This document shows positions 27,288-36,700 of a DNA stretch of 64,000 nucleotides, piece after piece. Origin of the DNA: JABWCQ01 sp964530625 (lineage in GTDB: Bacteria > Electryoneota > RPQS01); assembly GCA_964530625.1 (NCBI GenBank), contig CAZHAK010000002.1, positions 178,047 through 242,046 of the forward strand. The letters run 5' to 3'. The notes beneath the pieces were generated by a model. That model ran no database searches, was not told the DNA's origin, and worked only from the letters and a program-made list of their open reading frames with translations. Position 1 is the first letter of the stretch. Each line of letters begins with the position of its first letter. The translations under genes and the position numbers were made by a program.

Positions 27288-28790
27288 ATGATGTCGCGGT
27301 GGGGATTTCTGCTTGCGGCGCTCTTGGGTGCGCTGGCCTATCCACCCGTTTCCCTCTGGCCGCTGGCCTATGTTGCGTTGGTTCCGTTCTTGTTGGCGGC
27401 AACAGACACGACTCGCAAGCGCGTTTTTAGATCAGCGTGGTACGGCGGCGTTCTGTTCTACAGCGGAGTTCTCTATTGGGTCGGCCTGAATTCCGGCGCG
27501 CCGTGGTTGCTTTCGGCCTTGGCTGGTTTGGCCCTAATCTGCATTTGGGCAACCATCTGGGCGATCGTCGCCTGGGCCGTTCACAAAGCGGCAATCGCTC
27601 TATCGAAAGCGGAAGCCGCCCTCCTCTTTGTTGTCACCTACCAAGCTCTGGAAGTCTTTTGGGGCACGGGTGAAACGAGCTTCCCCTGGACATCGTGGGC
27701 GCTCCCACTTTCCGCTTTTCTTCCCGCAATTCAAATCGCTGAGTGGATTGACACACAAGGGCTATCGTTCCTGGTGCTGTCCATCAATGCGTTGCTCTTT
27801 CTGTTTTGGCAATCGCGCAAGCGAGCCTATCTTATCACGGGTCTTGCCTTGGTGATCCTGCCCAGCGTTTGGGGTGCGTGGCGAAGCCCGCAAGTGGAAA
27901 CCTCGCCACGCTTGGTTCAGGCAGCTTGTGTGCAGGCAAATACGCCAGCTGAAACAAAATGGCAAACAAGCTCCTCGGATATTTTAGCCGGCCACATTCT
28001 GCTGACCGACAGCTTGGCGGGCAAGGGTGTGGAGTTTATCTGCTGGCCTGAAACCGCCGTGCCGATGCCGATCCGCTTTCGGAAGTGGGCGGCGGATAGT
28101 TTGCGTGAAGTGGCCAGAAGAAACGACGCGATAATCCTGACCGGCGCCACGGATTACGAAATTCTGAACGGCGAACAGGTTCCTTACAACGCCGCATTTG
28201 CAATCCGCCCGGATTCATTCGAGTTCCAGAAATCCACCAAGATTCATCTCGTCCCGTTTGGCGAGAGAATTCCCGGCCAACGCTGGTTTCCACTCTTAGG
28301 CAATTTGCATTTGGGCCAGGCCGAGTTTAGCCCGGGTGATTCCGTAGTTGTTTTCTCTGGTGGCACTGTTCCTCCCTTTACATGTTTGATCTGTTTTGAA
28401 GTTGTCTATTCGGATATTGCGGCTGACGCAGTAGAAAAAGGCGCGCAGTTCTTTGGTCACATCACGAACGACGGGTGGTACGGACATTCGAGCGGTCCTT
28501 ATCAGCATCTCGCTCTCACGCGCCTGCGCGCAGTGGCAACTCGCAGATCAATTGTCCGCGCGGCCAATACGGGAATCAGCGCGCTAATCCTGCCTAACGG
28601 CCGATACATCGAAACTCTTGGCTATGACGTGGCAGGAACAATCCACGGGGGAATTCCCGCGCGTAACGATGTGACGATTGCCGTGAAACTTGCAAAAGTT
28701 TGGACGATGTTCTACTACGGTCTTCTCGCAATCGTGCTGGCTGCTCAGTGGATGCGCGTTCAGCGCTACGGATCACCGGAAGCCGCATGA
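27288..28790 (+). CDS. lnt: Apolipoprotein N-acyltransferase
   Basis: Third enzyme of lipoprotein maturation, adding the N-acyl chain to the lipobox cysteine. An N-terminal membrane region of several helices (to about 205) is followed by a periplasmic nitrilase-like domain. The Glu-Lys-Cys triad is visible: Glu255 in WPETAVPMP, Lys318 in STKIHLVPFGE, and Cys369 in CLICFEVVYSD. A last helix closes the protein. It is consistent with the several lipoproteins in this window. It starts 4 nt after the oxidoreductase and overlaps the next gene (ATGA). Confidence 0.94.
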   Translation: MMSRWGFLLAALLGALAYPPVSLWPLAYVALVPFLLAATDTTRKRVFRSAWYGGVLFYSGVLYWVGLNSGAPWLLSALAGLALICIWATIWAIVAWAVHKAAIALSKAEAALLFVVTYQALEVFWGTGETSFPWTSWALPLSAFLPAIQIAEWIDTQGLSFLVLSINALLFLFWQSRKRAYLITGLALVILPSVWGAWRSPQVETSPRLVQAACVQANTPAETKWQTSSSDILAGHILLTDSLAGKGVEFICWPETAVPMPIRFRKWAADSLREVARRNDAIILTGATDYEILNGEQVPYNAAFAIRPDSFEFQKSTKIHLVPFGERIPGQRWFPLLGNLHLGQAEFSPGDSVVVFSGGTVPPFTCLICFEVVYSDIAADAVEKGAQFFGHITNDGWYGHSSGPYQHLALTRLRAVATRRSIVRAANTGISALILPNGRYIETLGYDVAGTIHGGIPARNDVTIAVKLAKVWTMFYYGLLAIVLAAQWMRVQRYGSPEAA

Positions 28791-29776
28791 TCCGCCTGCT
28801 GTTAACACTATTGTTCTCCGCATCAGCTTATGCCGTGCCGTGGACGTCGCTGCTGATCCAGCCGGGAATTGCGCGCAGTTTTGCGATGGGAAACGCTACC
28901 GGTGCGATGTTGGGCCCCTTAAGCGCAGGCGGCGGAAACCCCGCCGGTTTTATCGCCTTTCCAGTCGGCAAGCGAACGGGCGCTGCCGGAGTCCTTCAGG
29001 CAATTGGCTTTACTCAAGTAGCCGATTACTCGGAAACAAGCGCAGACGGTCGTTCAACGATCAATCAGATTGCCGACATCTCAAGCCTGTTCATTCGCTC
29101 TCTTTCCTTCAAACATCGTTGGGCCTCCGCGTCCACAATTTTGACGGAACCCGTGATGCGCCGGATGGATTCGACGCGTTTTGATGACGTTCCAGAAAAG
29201 AACGCACTTGCCGAATATCAGACAAGTCTGTTGTTGCATTTATTTGTGCATCCGCGAGTTCAAGTCGGTGGCAGGGTGGATTTCTATTCCCGTGACTTTG
29301 AAGGTGACGGCGAAGGCTTCAGCTACGGCGTTATCCTGAAACCTCGCGGGGTCCAAGTGGGTTTACACTATCAGAGGTTTCCGGTTACCGGGCCACGCTG
29401 GCTGCATCCCCTTGACCGCCGAGTAGATCAAGGTACGACTGCTTCGGTGGCGATTCAGAAGGAAGACTATTCCGTCGCCTTTCAGCTTTCAAACCTGAGT
29501 GAATCCGACCAACTTGGATTTCTTGAGCCGCGTCTTGGAGCAGAGTGGAGGCCTTGGCGAGCCGTTGCACTCAGAGCAGGGGGAACATTATTCACCCGTA
29601 GTCGGGGCGCCGCTGCAACCGCAGGAGTCGGGCTCTTGGATGCAAACTGGTTTCGCGACAGGGAAGACCGCTTGCCGATACCGGAAGACATACTATCTGT
29701 GGCTATGGGCATGCTCTATGACGACGGACAACCTGTGCGCGCCTATTCGGCGCTTACTTTGGCATGGCGACTGTGA
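28787..29776 (+). CDS. PorV-like outer membrane beta-barrel protein (second paralogue)
   Basis: 329-aa predicted secreted barrel. Signal peptide MIRLLLTLLFSASAYA is followed by GIARSFAMGNATGAM...GGGNPAGF, the same layout as the PorV-like protein at 16137 (ARALAMGGASVA...YNPAGL). The C-terminal region alternates polar and hydrophobic residues as in beta strands and ends on WRL. ATG 28787 overlaps lnt by 4 nt and gives the signal peptide; an upstream in-frame start would extend into lnt. Function is unknown; related proteins attach or transport T9SS clients. Confidence 0.7.
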   Translation: MIRLLLTLLFSASAYAVPWTSLLIQPGIARSFAMGNATGAMLGPLSAGGGNPAGFIAFPVGKRTGAAGVLQAIGFTQVADYSETSADGRSTINQIADISSLFIRSLSFKHRWASASTILTEPVMRRMDSTRFDDVPEKNALAEYQTSLLLHLFVHPRVQVGGRVDFYSRDFEGDGEGFSYGVILKPRGVQVGLHYQRFPVTGPRWLHPLDRRVDQGTTASVAIQKEDYSVAFQLSNLSESDQLGFLEPRLGAEWRPWRAVALRAGGTLFTRSRGAAATAGVGLLDANWFRDREDRLPIPEDILSVAMGMLYDDGQPVRAYSALTLAWRL

Positions 29777-30003
29777 TTAAGCTCGCTCTCATGGCCGCAT
29801 TCGTAAGTCTGTCGATTGCTGCGGAACCCGAGCCTGTGGACAGTGACTCAATTTTTTTCTCAGACACGTCGTTTGTTGTGCAGTTAGAGGACTCCACTTC
29901 ACTTGACTCGCATTCTGTGACTTCAGGCTGGCTCCTCCCCTTATCTATCATTGGCGCGACGGCAGGCGTGTTTATCGTGCTCTTCACAGCTCGCAGCAAG
30001 TAA
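29764..30003 (+). CDS. Small envelope protein, 79 aa, unrecognised
   Basis: I do not recognise the family. It has an N-terminal hydrophobic signal-like segment (MATVIKLALMAAFVSLSIAA), an acidic Ser/Asp-rich middle (about 21-52) and a C-terminal transmembrane helix (about 55-74) ending in ARSK, so it may be a single-pass protein exposed to the periplasm. It overlaps the PorV-like gene by 13 nt and ends 10 nt before the bamD start, which supports translation within the operon. Confidence 0.6.
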   Translation: MATVIKLALMAAFVSLSIAAEPEPVDSDSIFFSDTSFVVQLEDSTSLDSHSVTSGWLLPLSIIGATAGVFIVLFTARSK

Positions 30004-30013
30004 ACCAAATCTA

Positions 30014-30778
30014 TTGAAGTACCTTTTATTCATACTCCTGGCCCTTATGCTGTTTGGCTGTGCGTCGCAAACTCGTTTTATCTCCGATGATGGAGCAGAA
30101 GCGGACTGGCTGCGCGCCAAAAAACTCTACGAGCGTGAACGCCACTACCGTGCCTCACAGTTATTGCGCGACATCACGTTGAATTATTCTGGTTCAGCCT
30201 TCATCGACTCGGCTCACTACTATCTCGGCCGCGCAGGCTTCGAAAAGCATGACTACTTTGTCGCCGCAGATGATTTCAGGAGATTGGTTCAGCAGTTCCC
30301 TTCAAGCATCTTAGCGGGCAACGCGGCCTATTACGAAGCTCGCTGCTATTTTGAACTCGGACCGGATTTTCGTCTCGATCAATCCTATACCGAACAGGCC
30401 TTCGACGGCTTTCAAAGGTTCCTCGAAGACTTTCCTCAGAATGAGTTCGCGGATAGCGCCTACGTGTACATGTCGAAATGCCGTGATAAACTTGCACGCA
30501 AAACCTTCATGGCTCTGAAGCTTTACATGAAAGTTCAGGAGTACGCTTCTGCCGTAATCTATGCGGATGCGATGCTCTCGGATTACTATGACACATCGTA
30601 TGCGGATGAATCGGCTTTCGACAAGGTACGCGCATTGATTAAGCTGAAAGAGACTGAAAAGGCTCTGGCAGCGATCACCGATTACAAACGCAGATTCCCC
30701 TCTGGAAAATTCTCAGGTAGAGTCAACGAAATCTCGCGAAACCTGCCCAAATCTGAGGAGCAAGCCGCAAATCCATGA
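30014..30778 (+). CDS. bamD: BamD-like outer membrane lipoprotein
   Basis: 254-aa lipoprotein with TPR-like repeats, related to BamD/YfiO of the BAM complex that inserts beta-barrels into the outer membrane. A signal peptide with lipobox ends at LFGC (Cys16). Tetratricopeptide-type helices follow, with AHYYLGRAGFEKHDYFVAADDFRRLVQQFPSS and FQRFLEDFPQNEFADSAYVYM, as in the BamD superfamily. The start TTG 30014 places the lipobox correctly; the open frame upstream to 29951 overlaps the previous gene and lacks a signal. It overlaps nadD by 4 nt. Confidence 0.82.
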   Translation: MKYLLFILLALMLFGCASQTRFISDDGAEADWLRAKKLYERERHYRASQLLRDITLNYSGSAFIDSAHYYLGRAGFEKHDYFVAADDFRRLVQQFPSSILAGNAAYYEARCYFELGPDFRLDQSYTEQAFDGFQRFLEDFPQNEFADSAYVYMSKCRDKLARKTFMALKLYMKVQEYASAVIYADAMLSDYYDTSYADESAFDKVRALIKLKETEKALAAITDYKRRFPSGKFSGRVNEISRNLPKSEEQAANP

Positions 30779-31371
30779 CACACCTCGGCCTCTTCGGCGG
30801 AACCTTCGACCCGGTGCACTATGGCCACCTGCGAACGGTAGAAGCGGCGAGAATCGAATTGGACTTGCCCGAGGTGTGGATTGTCCCCAACCCACAGCCT
30901 CCTCACAAACTGCATTTGGCGATGACGCCCTATCAGCATCGCAAAGAAATGCTGAAGCTTGCCTTGGAGGAGTTTCCAGCGCTGAAGCTGTCAGAGACGG
31001 AAGAGGATGTAGAGGGCCCTGCCTACACCACGGAGACCATTCGGCGGGTGATTGACAAGCTGCCCGCCGGCAAGAAGGATTTGTGGTTGATTGTCGGCGC
31101 TGACTCGTTAGTCGAGTTGCCGAAATGGAAAAACCCCGACGACCTGTTTGAACACGCCCGTGTGGCGGTTCTGCGCAGACCGGGTGTGGATCTGAACGAT
31201 GCTCAGCCGAGATTTTTGGCTCGCGTTCATGTGCTAAAAACCCCGCTTGTCCCGATTTCCGCCACAGAAATCCGTCAGGCCATCCAGCGAGGGAAAAGCA
31301 CCGCTAAGTGGATCCCAGCCTCCGTCCGAAAGTACATCAAAAAACACGGGTTATATCAGGCAAAAGTATAG
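30775..31371 (+). CDS. nadD: Nicotinate-nucleotide adenylyltransferase
   Basis: NAD synthesis enzyme joining NaMN and ATP to deamido-NAD. The 198-aa nucleotidyltransferase has GGTFDPVHYGHLR (8-20) with the HxGH pair His15 and His18, a middle LIVGADSLVELPKW, and the ISATEIRQ motif (SxTxxR type) near 161-168. ATG start overlaps bamD (ATGA). No terminator with a uridine tract is obvious downstream. Confidence 0.93.
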   Translation: MTHLGLFGGTFDPVHYGHLRTVEAARIELDLPEVWIVPNPQPPHKLHLAMTPYQHRKEMLKLALEEFPALKLSETEEDVEGPAYTTETIRRVIDKLPAGKKDLWLIVGADSLVELPKWKNPDDLFEHARVAVLRRPGVDLNDAQPRFLARVHVLKTPLVPISATEIRQAIQRGKSTAKWIPASVRKYIKKHGLYQAKV

Positions 31372-31425
31372 TCCGTTTCATGCAGCCTTTGACTTTCCTT
31401 TTTAGGCAATAATCCGTATCTTTTC

Positions 31426-31449
31426 GAACAGGCTTGTTGATGCCTGTTC
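31426..31449. repeat. Perfect inverted repeat in the leader before the T9SS protein
   Basis: Arms GAACAGGC and GCCTGTTC separated by 8 nt, with no uridine tract after. It could be an operator or a 5'-UTR hairpin for the gene at 31527. A TTGACT hexamer lies upstream at 31390 without a convincing -10. Confidence 0.45.
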
Positions 31450-31526
31450 ATTTAAAGTGAATCAAGGTGGTTTTTATCCCGGAAACTATTGAAATGTTTG
31501 TAGATACCAAGTATTGGAGGACCCCC

Positions 31527-33587
31527 ATGCGTTGGACACTTCTGTTCATGCTACTTTGCCTTGCTACGGTTCCTGGCGCCATGGCGTCGGATAACTCGAT
31601 GGTTCTGTTACCCTCGGATATCGAGTTCAGAACCACCCCCTACGAAGGATCACTCGATGATCCCCAGCCTGACTCGCTTTTCTATGACAATGGACAACCG
31701 AGTGCGCTGATTATTTCGACCAATTTCTGGGCGCGTGTCCGCTTCACGCCACAGGTCGACTTCACAATCATCAGTGCTTATATGATGACCATTGACGCCA
31801 ATTCCACCAACGCGCCGTGCTCGATGTATGTGTTTACAGCTACACCCGCACCGGGTGGCGAGCAAGCAGTGGCAATTTTTGCGGCACCTTTCCCAGAATT
31901 CGCTTGGATGGATCGCAACTTCAATGACTCAGTTACGGTCAACGGAGGGGAGGACTTCTGGGTTGTTTTTGGCCCCATTGCAGGAGGCCCGCAGGGTGAC
32001 GGAAACTGGAATCCGGTCTACGACAATGCCGCCACGGCAGGTCGTAGTATGTTTTCGACACAAGGGAAATTCGGAGCGTATACAGCGAACAACGGTGACT
32101 GGCTTGTGCGCGTCGGCGGCATTGCTGGGGGTGTCTTCACGGACCTCGCAGCCGGAAATCTTTACAACTCAGTCGGCGGCGTCCCGAAGTTTAACTTCCC
32201 CCTTGGCGAAAGCCTTACGCTAAGCCAGAAGCTGTCAAACATTGGTACACAAGCTGCCGATGCCTATGTCGTAGAGTTCACAATCACCGGCCCGAGTGGT
32301 GCGGAAGTTTATTCAGAAGAAGTCATCGGAACAAATCTTGTACCCGGTATTGAAACCACACATACTACTAGTTCGTTCACTCCGGCAACAGAGGGTGAAT
32401 ATCTTGCGCAGTGTACAGCTTTGGCGGGTGGCGACGAAAATGCCGAAAACAATGTCGGCTTGCTGCGCTTCTTTGTCGGCGGTAATGACCGCTGGTACCG
32501 ATATGACGATGACGATGGCGCGGATTCTTACACGGGTTTCTCCGCTGGGAACGGCTGGGCATTGAAGTTTGAGCCTGGTGTCTGGCCCGCGCGTGTGACA
32601 CAAATTCGTATGGATATGGGCGGCACAGGCAACGCGGACTTCCGTATTTGGCTGAACGACTTTAATGGCATTCCGACTTTCCCACCGGTATGGACGGCCA
32701 CGCCTGCTGTGGTTCAAGGCTGGAATCTGATTGACATCAATCCTCCGATTGACCTGTTTCAGGGCCAAGGCATCACGCTCGGCTATTTGTTCCAAACCGG
32801 TGTGAATATGGGCTATGACACGGATCCGCCGAACGCAGGCGACAATCCGAGTATGGACACCATTTCCTACCAGCTCGCACAGAATGGCACTCAGTTCTTC
32901 GTGGACGATGGCGGCAATTTGTGTATGCAGGTCTTCTTTGATACGACGACTGCCGCACCGCCTTTCCCGTTCATCAATACAGATCGCACCACGATTGACT
33001 TTGGTGCCGTAAATCCGAACGGCGGACAAGCCACGCAGTCACTGTGGGTCTATAACCTCGGCAGCGGCGGCGCATTGAATGTCACCAGCATTTCTGAACC
33101 CGCTGGAATTGCACAAGTCTATGATATCTCGCCGACAGTTTTCTCAGTGCTGCCTCTTGACAGTCAGGAAGTAACCATAATCTTTGACCCGCTCTTCCAT
33201 CGCGCATGGAACGGCGTGATTACGATAAACAGCAACGCTCAGAACGATCCCACATGGTCGGTCACCCTTCTCGGCACTGGAGATACGACAGTTTCGGTTC
33301 GGGAAAACAACTTGCCGTTACCCAGCGAGTTTGCGCTGAACCAGAACTACCCCAATCCGTTTAATCCCTCGACCGAAATCCAGTTCTCGCTTCCGGCTCA
33401 GTCGAACGTACGATTGACCGTCGTGAACATGCTCGGACAGGAAGTCGCCGTTCTGGCGGATGGTCGCTACTCGGCCGGCGTTTATACGGCGTCGTTTGAC
33501 GGAGCGAATCTGCCTACCGGGCTCTATTTCTATCGTATGCACGCGGGCGACTTCACGTCCGTACGCAAAATGATGCTGATTAAGTAA
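31527..33587 (+). CDS. Secreted protein with T9SS type A sorting domain
   Basis: 686-aa exported protein. Signal peptide MRWTLLFMLLCLATVPGAMA, then beta-rich domains without a recognised enzyme. About 230-325 resembles CARDB/Ig-like (SLTLSQKLSNIGTQAADAYVV); about 480-590 resembles a choice-of-anchor D/ASH domain (TTIDFGAVNPNGG...VTIIFDP). The C-terminus is a T9SS sorting domain with NYPNPFNPS near residue 607 and the GLYFYRM...VRKMMLIK end. ATG 31527 is chosen because TTGGAGGA precedes it; an in-frame GTG at 31467 would misplace the signal. Likely cell-surface or extracellular. Confidence 0.85.
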   Translation: MRWTLLFMLLCLATVPGAMASDNSMVLLPSDIEFRTTPYEGSLDDPQPDSLFYDNGQPSALIISTNFWARVRFTPQVDFTIISAYMMTIDANSTNAPCSMYVFTATPAPGGEQAVAIFAAPFPEFAWMDRNFNDSVTVNGGEDFWVVFGPIAGGPQGDGNWNPVYDNAATAGRSMFSTQGKFGAYTANNGDWLVRVGGIAGGVFTDLAAGNLYNSVGGVPKFNFPLGESLTLSQKLSNIGTQAADAYVVEFTITGPSGAEVYSEEVIGTNLVPGIETTHTTSSFTPATEGEYLAQCTALAGGDENAENNVGLLRFFVGGNDRWYRYDDDDGADSYTGFSAGNGWALKFEPGVWPARVTQIRMDMGGTGNADFRIWLNDFNGIPTFPPVWTATPAVVQGWNLIDINPPIDLFQGQGITLGYLFQTGVNMGYDTDPPNAGDNPSMDTISYQLAQNGTQFFVDDGGNLCMQVFFDTTTAAPPFPFINTDRTTIDFGAVNPNGGQATQSLWVYNLGSGGALNVTSISEPAGIAQVYDISPTVFSVLPLDSQEVTIIFDPLFHRAWNGVITINSNAQNDPTWSVTLLGTGDTTVSVRENNLPLPSEFALNQNYPNPFNPSTEIQFSLPAQSNVRLTVVNMLGQEVAVLADGRYSAGVYTASFDGANLPTGLYFYRMHAGDFTSVRKMMLIK

Positions 33588-33605
33588 TCTAATGCAACAA
33601 AATCT

Positions 33606-33639
33606 GGCCCCCGGAGTCTCATACTTCGGGGGCCATTTT
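33606..33639 (+). terminator. Rho-independent terminator after the T9SS protein
   Basis: Stem GGCCCCCGGAG / CTTCGGGGGCC followed by ATTTTGTCTT. Flanking ACAAAA...TTTTGT also pairs, so the structure may work in both directions. Confidence 0.8.
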
Positions 33640-33753
33640 GTCTTAGTCACCTCCCCTAGCGTTTCACAGGCTTCGCTCGCTCGGAACGCATGGCAAAATC
33701 ATCCACCTTGCACTATCTTCAGATTTTCTTCCCTTAGTTCGTAGGAACCCCGC

Positions 33754-36700
33754 ATGAAACTTTTCATCACGCTTGTCTCGATGCTTACCTTTAGCGTCAC
33801 CTTACTAGCCGCACCCTCCGAGGCTTATTACCGTTGGCCGACTGCCTACGGAAATCAAATCGCATTCACTGCCGACAACGACTTGTGGATCGCGCCGCTT
33901 TCCGGTGGCATGGCCCGACGGCTGACGTCCGCGCCAGGTGAAGAACGCTTTGCCATTTTTTCACCCGACGGCAAATCCATTGCTTTCAGCGGCAACTACG
34001 ACGGTAATCTCGATGTTTACACAATCTCTCCTGACGGTGGCGAACCGACTCGCTTAACCTACCATCCGGGCGCGGACTGGGTAGCCGCTTGGACGAACGA
34101 CGGTAAGATCGCATACAGAAACTATTCGGATAATGGCCTTCGCTATTACGAGATGTTTATCATTGGTAAAGAAGGCGGCTGGCCAACTAAAATGAATGTG
34201 CCTGAAATCGCACACGTGTCATTCGAACCGGGTGGAGATCGTATCGCCTACACTCGCTTTTCGCTCGGTCACCGTACCTGGAAACGCTACAAAGGTGGCT
34301 GGGCTGAAAACATCTATGTTGGCAGCCAAAAATCAATGGATTACAAAAAGATCACCACATGGGAAGGCAACGACGCTACACCGATGTGGTATGGCAGCAA
34401 AATCTATTACGTTCGCAACGAAGACGATCGGGACAACCTTTGGTGTATGAATCCCGACGGCTCAAACCCGACACGCTTAACCGAACATCGCGAGTATGAT
34501 GTGCGTTGGCCAAGCCTTGCCGATGGTAAAATCGCTTACTCAGTAGGGGCAGATTTATATGTTTATGACATCGCCGCCGGGCAAACTCGCAAGATAGACA
34601 TTAAGCTCCCGACGGAGTTACTTTTGGCGCGTGACCGCTTCATCTCACCGGATGACTACACGAACGACTACGGCCTTTCGCCCGATGGCAGTCGCATCGT
34701 TTTGGGTGCGCGTGGTGATTTGTTCACCGCGTCAACCGAACGACGTGGTGTAATTCTGCAAAGCTCCGGTACTCCCGGTGAACGCGAGAAGTCACCTTTC
34801 TACAGCAAAGACGGGAAGGAAATCTTTGCATGGTCGGACAAAATGGGCGACCAAACGCTGTGGGCCTATCCCGCCAACGGCAAGGGTGAGCCGCGCAAAG
34901 TTGCTCCCGGACCATCGACATACAATTTCGGAGTCGCCATGTCTCCCGATGGTGAGTGGGGAGTATGTGGCAATAAGGATCGCACGCTTGCGTTGATCAA
35001 CTTAAAAACCGGGTCAACATCCGTGCTGGATTCCTCCGACTGGGAAATCTACAGCTACGAGTGGTCACCCGACTCCCGTTATATCGCCTACGCGGTCACG
35101 ATGCCAAACAAATTTGGCGCCGTCAAGATTTACGACATGAAAGAGAAGAAGAGTCACCTTGTAACTGACCCTATGTTCGACAGCGGTTCTCCGACTTGGG
35201 ATCCGAAAGGCAAATGGCTTTACTTCGCGTCAGGCCGTAACCACAATGCGCACTACGGCGAAAACGAGTATAGTTTTATCACGCTGAACACAAGCCAGCT
35301 TTTCGCGCTGGCGCTTGCCAAAGACACCAAGAGTCCCTATCTCGACGTGGACAACACCATTGAAGGTGACAAAAAGGACGATGAGAAGAAGGATGACGAC
35401 GAGGATGACAAGAAGGACAAGAAAGGCAAGAAGGACAAAGACGACGACAAGGACGACAAAGATGACAAAGACGACAAGAAAGTTGAAGTCAAAATAGACT
35501 GGGACGGCATCGTCAATCGCATCATCTTATTGCCGACTGATCCGGGGCGGTACTCTGGCCTCGGCGCGACGGAAGGCAAACTCTATTATGTCGCTTACGA
35601 TGTGCGCGGATGGAAAGATCGTGACTTCCACGATGACGACCCCACGGTGGCCTTGCACTGCTTCGAAATTAAGAAGAAGAAAGACAACAAGGTTGTTGAC
35701 GGTGCTCGCGGTTACACCTTCTCCCTCGACGGCAAGAAGATGGTGGTTCGCACCAAGAATGATTTCCTCATTATGGACGCAGGCGATACCAAAGAGCCAG
35801 AGGCTGACAAGGATGACAAAGACAAAGGTCTGAAACTAAGCGAGTGGACACATGACATTGATCCGCGCGCGGAGTGGAAGCAAATATACTGGGAAGCGTG
35901 GCGATTGGAACGCGACTTCTTCTATGATCCCAACATGCACGGCATTGACTGGAAGAAGGAGGGCGACCGCTACGCCAAGCTTGTTGAGCGCATCACCACA
36001 CGTGATGAGTTAAACGACGTACTCGGACAACTTTTCGGTGAATTGAATGCCGGTCATGCTTACATCGGCGGCGGAGATCGCGAACGTTCGTCAACCATAG
36101 GTGTCGGACTTCTTGGTATTGACGTCACTCGCGAAGGAAACGGCTTTTATAGGATTGATCGCATTCTTGCTCCTGATCCGTGGGACAAAGATCGCTCGAG
36201 TCCGCTTTCACAAGTCGGCCTGAATGTTAAAGCAGGTGAATACCTCGTTGCGATTGATCGCAAGCCCGTCAATTCGGTCAGCAATTACTTTCAGCTTTTA
36301 AGCAACAAGAGCGGCAAATTAGTGATGCTGTCGATCAACGACAAACCTTCACTGGACGGTGCTCGCGAATTTGTCGTGCGTGCGATGAGTAGTGAAGGTG
36401 AACTTCGCTACTGGGATTGGGTCATGGGCCGCATGGACTATGTTAAGCAGAACGGCGGTGACGATATTGCTTACTTGCATCTCTCGGACATGAGCCCTCC
36501 GGGCATGGAGCAATTCATGCGCGAATACTATCCGCAAGTGTATGGTAAGAAGGCTTTCATCTTTGACGTGCGCAACAACGGCGGTGGTAATATCGCGCGC
36601 TGGATTTTGTCTCAGTTAGATCGCAAAATCTGGACATGGGGCATAGCTCGCAACGGATCTCGTGATCACGATCCGTCAATGGCATTTCAGGGCCACATGA

